64,000 nt of DNA from Arcuatula senhousia (lineage: Eukaryota; Mollusca; Bivalvia; Mytilida; Mytilidae): positions 13,859,001 through 13,923,000 of the forward strand of contig OZ020305.1 in assembly GCA_963971305.1 (NCBI GenBank), given 5' to 3'. The translations under genes were made by a program, and so were the position numbers. Under the pieces are notes generated by a model that worked only from the letters and a program-made list of their open reading frames with translations, had not been told where the DNA came from and ran no database searches. Shown in pieces: positions 48,980 to 60,262 of this stretch. Position 1 is the first letter of the stretch. Each line of letters begins with the position of its first letter.

Positions 48980-50264
48980 ACACAGGGTTATTTCTCGGCT
49001 TGTCTTCCATTCAAAAAGTTTTACGGAAAACACCGTGTGCTCGAAGAAAAAATTAGATTTCTATCTCTCAAAGGAGTGCAGACGTTCAATTTTTTTAAGG
49101 TCATAGTGTTTTGTTTTGTCCTTTACGCGATTTGACACGGTGAATTGCACCTGTGTGGAGCCCATGTGGCGAATAGTCCCATAGCAGAGCCTAGCTTGTC
49201 ATAAGACGCGACTAAGGGTCTTGGGATTCTGACATCGGTTAAGTCTTCAGCCCATACAGCGACCATGGAATGTACTCTAGGTGACTGAATAGGGCTGCCC
49301 TCGTCGCGGAAATTGTCAGGTATATAATAAGGATACTCTAACCGCTGCTGACCAAAGTGGGCAAACGTGTGATGGGAGTGCCACGTTAAATACAGGTAAA
49401 ATTTCCCTTTAAGGACCGCCAATTAGTGCACCGTAAAGGCGAAATTATCCGCCTTTACCCTACCTCCCCCTTTTCTTTTGGTTTTTCAAAATTTGCTTTT
49501 TTTCAAATTTTCCTTTATTTGCCACCCGAACCCATATTTCTCATCAAGTTTCATGTTCATTGTATCCATCGTCTTCACTTAAGGGGGTACACTTTGGCTA
49601 AAATAAAATTGTGTTGTTTAATTTTCATGAAAATTTGCAAAAATATGTAAATTAGTCTTAAACATTTACTTGTCAAATCTTAAGAAAATCGAACCATAGG
49701 TTTCTTGGGAAATTTTTCATTGAACATAATGGAGTTTCAACATTTCATATTTTGATCACTAAGAAGCTTGATTTCTTTGTATAAATGTGACTGACTAAAA
49801 CATTTAATTGATATTTAGGTGTTCTGTACCCCCCTTACGTCGGGGTGTGCCTGATTTTGCTCGCCAATTGGTAAAAATTTTGCAAACTTTCTTTGATAAC
49901 AAACAATCTAAAAATTCTATTACTGTGAGCACCTCGATCGGTATAATCAATATCGACACATTAGCATAAAATTTGGCACAAAATAAGTTTTTATGAAAGC
50001 TGTAGAATTCCCATACAATCTGCAATTTCAAAAATATGTTTGTAGTGTAGAAAGATGTATCATTATTTCTATAGACATATATTATATCTGCTTTGATTAA
50101 CTCAAGTGATTAATTCATTGGTTTAATTAAAGATTATTGTCAAGAGATAGATATAAAATGAATTCCAAGTAAAAAGTCCACAAAATAATAAATTCATAAC
50201 AATCTAACGTGAATTTAATTTTGTACAAGGTACATCAAGGCCCCCCTTTCGATTTAAAGTTACA
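48980..50264 (+). repeat. 1285-bp direct repeat, left copy, flanking the LINE
   Basis: Identical, as far as I can see, to 52071-53355 (constant offset 3091). It contains the Penelope-like scrap, the dispersed repeat matching 13790-14040, a MITE and the text shared with 17776. Copy 1 of the segmental duplication has this passage once, so the second copy here arose with, or after, the LINE insertion. Confidence 0.9.
49582..49834. mobile_element. 253-bp MITE with TTA target duplication
   Basis: Ends AGGGGGTACA and TGTACCCCCC, flanked by TTA (49579-49581 and 49835-49837). Copy 1 has the empty site ATTTAAGTCGG at about 14203. The 3-bp TTA fits a PIF/Harbinger-type MITE. The same element is repeated at 52673-52925 inside the right direct repeat. 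Confidence 0.8.
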
Positions 50265-52070
50265 TTCATTCATTCATTCATTCATATCTTTATTTCCTCT
50301 TTATAGAGATTATGAACAATACATTTATAAGACAGTACAATACATTATATAACAAAAGATAAACTCAATGCATGATAAGTAACATATTTACAGGGTACAT
50401 AAATATAAAAATAGACAAAGGGATATATTGTAAATAAGTAAATATAAATAATAATAATCATCGATCATAACATACATCAGCATATCTGCATGCTCGACTG
50501 TACTCGGCAACACATTGTATAATGTGGGTGTGACAGAGGTTTTGAAATTCTTGGTATTCTGACACGAATGTCGACGGTTCTTTTCCGAGCAGAATTCGAA
50601 ATAATGTTTCTTCATCATAACAATTTAGTTCGACAAATAAGTCTAGTGAATAGTTTTCAATTACAATGTCCCACCAAGTGTCCTGTATGCTCCTAGTAGC
50701 TGGACAGTTGCAACACGCATGTACATAGACATCTTCAAATTGTCTCTGACAAATAAGGCATAGTGCAGTACTTGAATTCGGAATCGTGGACCATAGTTTG
50801 CATATGAAGAAAGAGTTCTGAATTTCACCAAAGGTTTTTGCATTTCTAATAAATGGAGCTATTTTAATGGAGTCATGGAGCTGTTTGAATCTTGAAAAGT
50901 CATTGTTACTTTGAACCCTTTGACGCCAGTCTTGTGTTTGCTTTTTATCTATAGCGCAGTTCACTATGGTTTTCCAGGTCGGTTTGTTTGGAAATAGTCC
51001 TTCAGAAATGTAGTCCATTAAAAAGTCCAATAGTTCGTATTTTGTAAGGATGTTTACGATGTCTGATATAAATCCAAAATGCTTTTGTTTGTAGTTTAAT
51101 AAGTATGAGAACAGCCTAGAAAGAAATATCTTCTTTGACAGGAAGGTATAGTCCATACAACAGAGTTTCTGAAAGAACAATAATTTTCTCTTATCAATGT
51201 AAGCGGTAATTGGGTAAATCCCAACAATACTCTGGCAAATGTCCGAACGTGTAGATGTGGGTAGTCTTAAAATACGTTTGATAATAAAATGTTGAAATCG
51301 TTGCAAAGCTTTCTCGTCTGAGGCCCTCATTGATGTCCACATCTCGCAACCATAAAGAAGAGTTGGTAAAACGACTGTTTTATATAATCTAATCAACACA
51401 GTTGGATTAGTATTATTTGAAGTAATTCCATTAAGAGCAAAATAAGAGTTTTTGGCTTTCCGACATGCATTTGATATACGGTCGACAGCTTTAAATTGTT
51501 CATGAATTTCAATACCAAGATGCGTGTATCTATCGGCAGTTGGGATAAGTTCATTTCCAATACACCATGGAAAATTAATGTTACAATTTTTCGAACTGGA
51601 CGAAAACTTTAAGATGCAGGATTTATCGGCATTGAACTGAAATCTCCATTTCTTTGCATAGTCTGAACAGATATCTAGAATATTTTGTAAGTGAGCGGGA
51701 GATGTGCTGATGCATGCTATGTCGTCTGCAAGAGATGGGATGTTACTCGGAATATTTAATATACCAATATTCTTACTTGCATTTTCAATAAGACATATCA
51801 ATTCATTAATGAATACAAGATACAAAAGACCTGACAAAACTCCACCTTGGCGAACACCTTCATAAACTTTAAAATAATTTGAACTACATTGATTTACAAT
51901 AATAGCACTTTTTGTATCATAATAACAATCATGAATAAGCCTTAAAATTTGGTCTCTAACACCAAGGTCATACAATTTTACAATCAACCCTTTTCTCCAG
52001 ACCGTATCAAAAGCCTTGCGGCTGTCTAAAAACGCTACAAATACATTACTGTTTGATTCTAGTAATGTAT
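50265..52070 (-). mobile_element. 5'-truncated L2/CR1-like LINE
   Basis: 1806 bases between the two direct repeats. Read on the minus strand it begins inside the reverse transcriptase and ends with a 3' untranslated part of about 190 bases and a (TGAA)n tail (50265-50286). TGAA tails are known from L2 elements; that and the gene's C terminus suggest L2/CR1. The frame is open to the stop at 50458, so the insertion is young. Confidence 0.85.
50458..52070 (-). CDS. Non-LTR reverse transcriptase, C-terminal part of ORF2
   Basis: About 537 codons, open throughout; the frame runs by chance a few codons into the flanking repeat. Motif A is AFLDSRKAFDTVW, motif B is GVRQGGVLSGLLYLVFINEL, motif C is SLADDIACIS with the double Asp, followed by the thumb-like FQFNADKSCILKF. 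The C-terminal end has a cysteine-rich CLICQRQ and HACCNCPATRSIQDTWW segment, as in many CR1/L2/Jockey-type ORF2 proteins. The endonuclease and the N-terminal fingers are missing through 5' truncation. The product would act in target-primed reverse transcription; this copy cannot move by itself. Confidence 0.88.
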
Positions 52071-53355
52071 ACACAGGGTTATTTCTCGGCTTGTCTTCCA
52101 TTCAAAAAGTTTTACGGAAAACACCGTGTGCTCGAAGAAAAAATTAGATTTCTATCTCTCAAAGGAGTGCAGACGTTCAATTTTTTTAAGGTCATAGTGT
52201 TTTGTTTTGTCCTTTACGCGATTTGACACGGTGAATTGCACCTGTGTGGAGCCCATGTGGCGAATAGTCCCATAGCAGAGCCTAGCTTGTCATAAGACGC
52301 GACTAAGGGTCTTGGGATTCTGACATCGGTTAAGTCTTCAGCCCATACAGCGACCATGGAATGTACTCTAGGTGACTGAATAGGGCTGCCCTCGTCGCGG
52401 AAATTGTCAGGTATATAATAAGGATACTCTAACCGCTGCTGACCAAAGTGGGCAAACGTGTGATGGGAGTGCCACGTTAAATACAGGTAAAATTTCCCTT
52501 TAAGGACCGCCAATTAGTGCACCGTAAAGGCGAAATTATCCGCCTTTACCCTACCTCCCCCTTTTCTTTTGGTTTTTCAAAATTTGCTTTTTTTCAAATT
52601 TTCCTTTATTTGCCACCCGAACCCATATTTCTCATCAAGTTTCATGTTCATTGTATCCATCGTCTTCACTTAAGGGGGTACACTTTGGCTAAAATAAAAT
52701 TGTGTTGTTTAATTTTCATGAAAATTTGCAAAAATATGTAAATTAGTCTTAAACATTTACTTGTCAAATCTTAAGAAAATCGAACCATAGGTTTCTTGGG
52801 AAATTTTTCATTGAACATAATGGAGTTTCAACATTTCATATTTTGATCACTAAGAAGCTTGATTTCTTTGTATAAATGTGACTGACTAAAACATTTAATT
52901 GATATTTAGGTGTTCTGTACCCCCCTTACGTCGGGGTGTGCCTGATTTTGCTCGCCAATTGGTAAAAATTTTGCAAACTTTCTTTGATAACAAACAATCT
53001 AAAAATTCTATTACTGTGAGCACCTCGATCGGTATAATCAATATCGACACATTAGCATAAAATTTGGCACAAAATAAGTTTTTATGAAAGCTGTAGAATT
53101 CCCATACAATCTGCAATTTCAAAAATATGTTTGTAGTGTAGAAAGATGTATCATTATTTCTATAGACATATATTATATCTGCTTTGATTAACTCAAGTGA
53201 TTAATTCATTGGTTTAATTAAAGATTATTGTCAAGAGATAGATATAAAATGAATTCCAAGTAAAAAGTCCACAAAATAATAAATTCATAACAATCTAACG
53301 TGAATTTAATTTTGTACAAGGTACATCAAGGCCCCCCTTTCGATTTAAAGTTACA
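52071..53355 (+). repeat. 1285-bp direct repeat, right copy
   Basis: Second copy of 48980-50264, beginning CACAGGGTTATTTCTC and ending TTTAAAGTTACA. The sequence then continues with GAATTGATTAATCTG, the expected unique continuation. Confidence 0.9.
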
Positions 53356-54770
53356 GAATTGATTAATCTGTAGATTACAAAGAGTGCCTCGTTACGATAA
53401 TAGATTTTTTTAATATTTCAACAATTTATTATTTGTCATCGATGCAATAAAAGAAGGTAACAGTCATCATTTGAAGCATACATTTTGTTATAATATTTAA
53501 GTAGTCCCTATACTTGTTTTTAAAGTAAAACTGTGCATGTAGCCTATTATTTTGACTCAACATCATGCGTTGATCTTATACAATCATAAACTAATCGAAC
53601 GGGATATTCGTTTATCAAAAAAGGACTGAAATCTGATATTTTCTCCATTTGATACATAATAAAACATGATGGTAGCAACTCTTTTTTTAGGTTTTATGTA
53701 AAACTCTTCAAAAGTCTTGCTGCAAGTGGCTTCAGGAAAAGCTACCATTTGGAAGGCTACATTTAAAAAAAAACACAAAGACTCCATTTATTTTGTCAAA
53801 ACTGTGTTGTTGTCTTTTTACAAAATTTAGACGGATTTACTCTTAACGCGCCTCCTCACTGGACGTTAGATGTGCGGTTTAAGGACCAAATTATGGTATT
53901 ACTGTATTTTATTCACAAGGTTGGGCGAAGCTAAACTTTCTCAGTCTTTTAGGTAAGATTTAAACGTAGAATCCCGAAATAATTGACCCGTGACCAACCC
54001 GGTCAATAAAATAAAGTAATAATGTTTTTTTAACATGCGGAAATTATGTATAGGACCCTTTGGAAATATTTCAATTTGAATGTTATTGATAGCAACCAGG
54101 CATTCTCTGATTGTCCGGTTCCCAGATGTTTAGGTGAAAGAAACTGATGTACATATTCATTTTTTTATTTTCTCTAGCATACATGTACATATAAAGCTTC
54201 TACGCTTTTAATTTGTAAGAATGCATGCATAGAATCTTATATTTCATCCTTTTTTATATTAAAGATATAATTACAGATAATTTGGTTTTCAATGAGACCA
54301 TAATTACTATATATGGCAGGAACACAATACTTTTTTGTATTAATTCAATGTTCTGTAATCATTTTTCTTAATAAAAACTATACCCTCGAAATAAACATAA
54401 CAAATACCTGCGATTAGATTCAAGAAGTAGTCAGTGACTTAAAAGATATCATCTAAACATATGACGTCTTTATAGGAAGCATCTAATGATAGGAATAGGT
54501 TGGTAACAATACCATTTTTTGGTCAACAAGGCAAGATCGTGATTAAATGTAGAGTAAAATAGGTTAAGGGTTTGTCAATCTATAAATGTTTCTTGTCAAT
54601 AATTGAAAAAAAACCAAAGAAATCGGTTTAGAAAAAATGGATGAACATGTTCACTTACTAGTATTTCTTGTTATTTTATGAATCGTATTATAACATTTCT
54701 TTATTTTTGTTTCTTTGTATTTTTCTAATTACATTTGTCCAAGTTGTATTTGGCATTTTTACCATGTAAA
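53356..54770. other. Right part of duplication copy 2
   Basis: Aligns with 18930-20075 of copy 1 with indels. The minus-strand 67-codon frame (53787-53584) is not open in copy 1. No gene is called. Confidence 0.55.
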
Positions 54771-54841
54771 TAAACGTTAAACAAATGCAAAGAAATTGTT
54801 TTTGTCTGTCAAGGTTTCCTGAGTTCTACATTTGTAAAAGC

Positions 54842-54880
54842 AAGAGGCTCCCAGAAACCTGAATTGCTCACCTGAACTTA
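54842..54880 (+). mobile_element. Orphan left end of the AGGCTCC Helitron-like family
   Basis: AAGAGGCTCCCAGAAACCTG followed by a GCTCACCTGAAC-type subterminal word, as at 22575 and 31230 but with the hairpin decayed. I found no matching right hairpin downstream. Confidence 0.55.
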
Positions 54881-55279
54881 AGCCATAAGGATCTCTTCTT
54901 TTAGCTTTAATCCCAATACAAAGACATTTGTACAGCTTTAAAACTGAAGGTTTAAGCAAGCATGAGGTCGAACCACAGGAGCCCATAAAGGTAAGACAAT
55001 GGCTTTCCCATTATGTACTTTGTGTTGGTCAGTGGTCATCCGGGGCTTGACCACAAAGTGACTAAAACTTAAACTGAGCCCAATAGTTAGATAGCTTAAT
55101 ACAAATACTTGGGTTATTAGAATGATTATGGTCAGTGGTCAGTCATGACTTGACCACAAAGTGACAAATAATGAAGCGAGGATAGTGGTGTTTCATATCG
55201 TTGAAGAGCTAAGAGCTGTACATAACGTATGTAAGGTTAAGAAAGTGAAAAAGGTTGAGTGGAAGGAAAAAAAGATATC

Positions 55280-55850
55280 AGGAGTGACAGGTGGATATTA
55301 AGTCAGTCTTACGATAGACGCCGAAAGGACCATGTGAAGAGACACATCGATGTAGTTCACAACAAAGTGACAAGAAAGTGTCATTGCAGGACCTACTGGA
55401 AGTGGAAAGTCAACATATGATGTTCCCAAAACACATAGAATAAGGTGGTCATACGTATTGAGACCCTGAACCCCGACAAGAGACATCTCATAATTATTGA
55501 CGACCAGATGGACAAAGTTACTCAAGTCTTTGCGGACCTGTTTACCAAATACTGTCACCACAGGTCTATCAGTATTATGTTGATCGTACAAAATCTGTTT
55601 AATAAAAACAAACATCAAAGAACCATCAGTCTGAATACCCACTGCATGGTTGTTTTCAATAAGCCTTGAGATACATCCAAACTCATGACCTTATGACAAC
55701 AGATGTTTCACAGACGTACAAAGTACTTTCTTGAAGCTTAACAGTCTGATGTGATATGCATGGTGATCGATATGAAACAGGATACTCCGGAAGGTTTACC
55801 TCTACAAACCGACTATACACCTACCTTGATAAGTTGGAACAAAGAGCATT
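55280..55850 (+). pseudogene. Decayed Maverick/Polinton-type packaging ATPase
   Basis: A Walker A motif GPTGSGKST lies at 55389-55415 in one frame. In another frame the open stretch 55445-55669 holds a Walker B strand, LIIIDDQM (about 55484-55507), and a histidine-containing segment typical of A32/FtsK-like packaging ATPases of Maverick/Polinton elements and related viruses. A third segment follows after 55690 with internal stops. At least one frameshift and several stops separate the parts, so it is dead. No other Polinton gene could be identified with confidence in the neighbourhood. Confidence 0.65.
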
Positions 55851-56762
55851 GTAATGTGACACAGATTCGATTGTATTTACATCGAGGCCTGGAGAATGGA
55901 AACCAGAAATAGGTCACTACTTTTGAGATTCCTGGAAACACGATCACAGAGGACCTTAAAAAAGTTTGCATATAAAATAGCCATTCCCGAGAAAGGAGGT
56001 AACTGATGTGTTAAGTTTGTGGAATAACATTGAACTGTAAGAACTCTTTAGACATCAACTACGACACCATCAAGAAAATGGTCCCCCGTTTACAGAAACG
56101 ACATCAGAAGCGTGAGAGACGAATATAAGATCCAAAGAAACAATCAGAAATTGTTAGCCTTTACACAGAAGAAAGGCTTTAAACTTGTATTTGACAAAAG
56201 AGTGATCACGAGTGATTTAACTACAAGATCCTATGGTTTTGTAAATAGATTTGTATTGTAACAAAGAATGTCAATAAAAGTTGTTCCCTTTTTCGAATTT
56301 AACTTAGTATTCAACAAAGGTTTAAAGAAAAAAGGAATCAATGCACTTACAATGACAAAAAATAGCCCATGAGGGGCGAACCATACAAAACAAGTTATAC
56401 TGTGAGCGAGCTGACAAAAGGATAACCCCCCCGCTTCATATTGGACTTAAATTTCAAGTCCGGTTATCTACCATCAATGATAACGAAGAACAATACAAAT
56501 TCTTCATGCACATCTACATATGATGTACTTCCTTCATGTAAAGTTTCACCATAATCCTTCATACAGTTTAGAAGGAGTTGCGCTTACAAGGTCTCCTATT
56601 GAATAATGTATTTAAAAAGTTTAAGTCCAATTATCTCCCCTGAATGATATCCAAGAGCAATGACAATTCTTCATGCACATTTACATACGAGGTACTTCTT
56701 TCATATTAAGTTTAAGCAAAATCCTTCAAGCGGTTTAGGAGGAGAAGCACTTACAAGTTATG

Positions 56763-56809
56763 TGGACAGACGGACAGACAGACGGACAGACAGACGGACA
56801 GACAGACAT
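56763..56809. repeat. GACA/GACG microsatellite
   Basis: GGACAGACGGACAGACAGAC-type alternation of 4-base units. The similar GACGGACGGACGGACACC run at 61759 closes a related dispersed repeat. Confidence 0.85.
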
Positions 56810-57403
56810 ACAGGGTGTTTCCTATATACCCCCCCCCAAACTTTGTTTGCGGGGATGGGTATAAAAACGAGCCCATAGAGGTGAAACAAGAAAAAAAACA
56901 AGGAGAAGGAGGAAGAGGGGGAGGAGGAGTAAAGCCATTCATAAAACACAAAGTAACGAACAACAACAAAAAAGCCCAAGAAAGGCTATAAAATTTGATT
57001 AGATTAGACAAAAAAAATGATAATGAACGATTTAACCACAAGACCTTATGAATTTGTAAATATATTTGTATTGTAATATTAAATGCAAATACTAGTAAAA
57101 TTGTACCTAGACCGAGTTTAACTTGATAGCCAACAAAGACAGAGCAATTCATACACAATGACAAAGACAAAAGGTACTCATAATAAACAGACCAGACAAA
57201 TCGAAAACCACAAATAAGGGATAGGCCGTAAAATAACAAAATACCAAAAAGGGCAAACAAAGACAAAATCGAGGAGGAGGAAGAGGGAGAGGGGAGGAGG
57301 AGGGGTAAAGCTACACAACAACATTAAGATACGACTACATCACAATAGCCCGTAAAAGGCGAAACTAACCCCCCAAAAAGCAAAGAAAGGTAAGCTATAT
57401 GAT

Positions 57404-57629
57404 TAGGATTAGTGTTAGGGTAAGGGTAAAAGGAGGAAGTTGAGCTATAAGTCAATTAGGGATGTGCCACACATGAGATCGAACCACAACACAGGAGCTT
57501 ATAAAGGGAAACACTAACAAAACAGAAAGAGGATTGGGGTAAATAGGGCTTATGGTTATTGTTATGGATTAGGGTTAGAGTTTAGGCTTCAGGGTTAGAG
57601 GTTAGGGCTAGGGATTAGGGTTAGGGTTC
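57404..57629 (+). repeat. Degenerate interstitial telomere-like repeats
   Basis: TTAGGG and close variants (TTAGTG, TTAGAG, TAAGGG, CTAGGG) cluster at 57404-57430 and 57541-57629, with GGATTAGGGTTAGGGTTCG at the end. TTAGGG is the telomere repeat of bivalves as of vertebrates. The array is short and decayed. Confidence 0.65.
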
Positions 57630-57639
57630 GAAATACATA

Positions 57640-58462
57640 ACAGAAACTGGTGACAAACTAAAAGGGTGCGAAAGAAAGGGACGAGTCGACGTTCCGCATG
57701 AATGCACACGACGTTACTGCAGTAGATCAAGGGTGGGTCTCTCAGTACTAAAATTAGCAACGATTTATCATTGAGCCTACGTGAAAAAAACTTGGTGTCA
57801 TCAAGTGCAAATTGTTCTATAGTGGCATCCATCACTACTAATGTCAGTTTAAAAGTTTTTAAAAGTCTAAAAAAGTTTTGATGTGTGAAAGCTTCGTAAT
57901 ATTTTTGAAATCTATATAAGACAGAATGATGGAATGACTGATCTTATAATTCCCTCTCGTATGATATGTGACGCCTGAATCACACACGGAAACCAGGCGT
58001 ACCAACGTCTTATTGAGTAAGGAGTTGACGGGCGTAAATCTCACGGAAACCAGGCGTATTATGCAAATAATTTCGACAGAAAAATATGACTTCGCGTCAG
58101 GTAAATTGACGTTTGGTAGAAAATCCAGGCGTCAAAGTGGAGTAAACCGGAGTACGTAGAGGTCGACCTAGTTTATAAGAATTAGACAAGATGTGTGTGT
58201 TATATAAATTTCACGAAATATAAAATAATGGAGATAAATAATTTAGGTTTGAGAAACATTATCTATATTAAAAGGAAGATCTACTTTTATCGTTGTTACT
58301 CAGTCAGAAACTTGTGCACAAGCAAGTTCACGAACATTTTACAAGATATTAAAAAAAAGTTATTTTCTGATATATTGATATCTGTTCAATAGGCAAGCTT
58401 ATATTAACTTTATATGAAAATACTAAACTCAAAATCATACCTTTAGATCTATATTTTATGAA
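57640..58462. other. Stretch with a GACGCCTG-bounded candidate element
   Basis: GACGCCTG at 57970 and CAGGCGTC at 58126 form 8-base inverted ends. Between them GGAAACCAGGCGTA occurs twice. This may be a small MITE of 164 bases, but no empty site is available. The rest shows nothing recognisable. Confidence 0.4.
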
Positions 58463-59081
58463 CAAAATTACAAATACCAAAAAGCGGGTATAAACGGTTA
58501 ATTTGGATATGCTATATATCGATATTTCAAGGAGTAACCTCTCATCAGTAGCATTTAAACCAAAACATTGGAAGGTCAAAATCCAAAACAGTTGAAAACG
58601 AAAAGTACTCAAAACCAAAACGTTCGAACAAGGAAGCCAAATCCAGCACCGAGGATATCGACCATGTGCATTACAAGGAAAGAAACCTGGTGTTTTCATC
58701 AATTTTGAATTTAACAATCGGAAATTTCAGCGACAAAATATTAGACATTTTATGGTAATTCGTGTCAGACAAGTCTGACTACCAGGCTTGTGATTACCCT
58801 CGGGGACCTCTGGTCCACCAGCAGCGGTTATCGCCCAGTGGTTTCAAAATTACAAATACCAAAAAGCGGGTATAAACGGTTAATTTGGATATGCTATATA
58901 TCGATATTTCAAGGAGTAACCTCTCATCAGTAGCATTTAAACCAAAACATTGGAAGGTCAAAATCCAAAACAGTTGAAAACGAAAAGTACTCAAAACCAA
59001 AACGTTCGAACAAGGAAGCCAAATCCAGCACCGAGGATATCGACCATGTGCATTACAAGGAAAGAAACCTGGTGTTTTCAT
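58463..59081 (+). repeat. 237-bp direct duplication with 145-bp spacer
   Basis: 58463-58699 and 58845-59081 are the same sequence at a constant offset of 382, with no mismatch that I can see. The stretch 58630-58700 is related to about 1360-1600 and 22420-22510 (AAATCCAGCACCGAGG). The spacer includes the palindrome GTCAGACAAGTCTGAC (58768-58783). The minus-strand frames repeated in both copies are not supported. Confidence 0.85.
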
Positions 59082-60262
59082 AATTTGTAACAGTAGATGA
59101 TGTCAGACAATTCCATTACAATTTTGCATATATTGCATATAATTAATAATAACAAAAATAAAGCTATAATCTAATAGTAAACAAAAAAATATGAATACTA
59201 ACCCTAACTATAGCTTCTCTCATAACAAAATTGAAATCATGAATTTCCAACAGTTAGAGTTGATTCAACATTCAAAATTGCTCTATGGCAAGCTTACAAT
59301 GTTTTAAATGTACAAAATGTATAACAAATTATTTCATTGGCTGAGACAATGTTGCCTTCTTGATGCTTTATGTTTAAAAACAACTTCTAAAAGTCCAGCT
59401 TTAGGCTACTTCAAAAAAGGTTAACGCCAGCTTTGCTTGTCCCAAAAGTTTTTTGACTCCAGTCTGTAAAACTGTTTAACGTTTATTGCGGCTGTGAAAT
59501 CCTGAAATAATGTTGGGATGGCGTTGTTTGTGAAAAGTCAGAAATAAAAGTAAAAAGTGTTAAGGTCCAGTGGAGGTAGTTGTTACGCATTTTACTTTAC
59601 AATGATACTGACAACGATTTATTTAGAATAAATAAGCAAATATAAAAAAAGGTAAATTTTCAAAAATTTCTCTGATGGATGCCTTGAATGGTTTCACCAG
59701 AAATCCACTGATTTAAAAAAAAAACCTCAAAATTACTATATTGGTTGTGTCGAATGGATGGCTGGATATTGAATGCGATTCTCAATTGCAAATGACTTCA
59801 TATAACTTTCAGTCGAAGCGTAGAGGGTTTATGTACTACATACATGACATATATATTAATAAATCAACTCCAAGGCCGTAGCTTAAAGTTACATCTTGAA
59901 CCCTTTTTACTTTCAACATTTTGATTTGAAAGAAATATTTCTTTTTGTGGATAACGTGCTAGGTTCGGGTGACGTTATGAACCTGAATTGCGATGAAACG
60001 GAGGGACAAACAATCATATCCACATTGGAAAAAAGTTTGAAGTAACGAAAAAATGGACGAGAGAATATGCACAACTACATATGGTATCCTTCCTATTAAC
60101 CAAATTTCGTTGAATTCGGTTCAGTAGTTTAAAAGGAGTTGCGCTGACAAGATGATGAGTGAGGAGTTTCATCAAATTTCAAAGTTCAAAGGGCTACAAT
60201 ACCACAAAATTTTCTGGTAACATGCACAAGATTGTTGTTATTCTAGAAATGGTGTCAATCAA
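59082..60262. other. AT-rich stretch upstream of the reverse transcriptase fragment
   Basis: No gene recognised. At 60066-60160 there is one unit of the dispersed ACTACATATGGT to GGAGTTGCGCTGACAAGATG repeat, which also occurs at 61496-61575 and 61660-61740. Confidence 0.5.

Larger units (their letters stand above)
21831..54770 (+). repeat. Large direct segmental duplication, copy 2
   Basis: Colinear with copy 1 (766-20075). Its extra length comes from identified insertions. These are the Helitron-like element 22575-23721, a Penelope-like tail 24665-24885, the 10.8 kb transposon 26875-37689, one more unit of the 1.7-2.0 kb array, two Helitron-like elements near 43.2-44.5 kb, a MITE at 49582-49834, and the LINE with its duplicated flank. 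The end is near 54770, where copy 1 and copy 2 texts diverge after TTGTCCAAGTTGT. Confidence 0.85.
55980..57640. repeat. Repeat-rich remnant next to the packaging ATPase
   Basis: Passages near 56200-56290 and 57020-57130 are related to each other (GATTTAACTACAAGATCCTA against GATTTAACCACAAGACCTTA, then TTTGTAAAT and TTTGTATTGTAA). 56440-56760 holds three variants of a CTTCATGCACATCTACATA unit ending in GGAGTTGCGCTTACAAG. A GACA/GACG array follows at 56763-56809, then CCCCCCCCAAACTTTG. The purine-rich AGGAGGAGG stretches at 56895-56930 and 57270-57305 are low complexity. No intact gene. Confidence 0.6.

Noticed and set aside
49123..49422. 99-codon minus frame, found again at 52214-52513
   Set aside because: The two are the same sequence within the 1285-bp direct repeat, so the conservation is not evidence of selection; copy 1 does not keep the frame.
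56751..57266. 171-codon minus frame with a repetitive end
   Set aside because: The C-terminal part is the translated GACA/GACG microsatellite and the rest is low-complexity purine-rich DNA.
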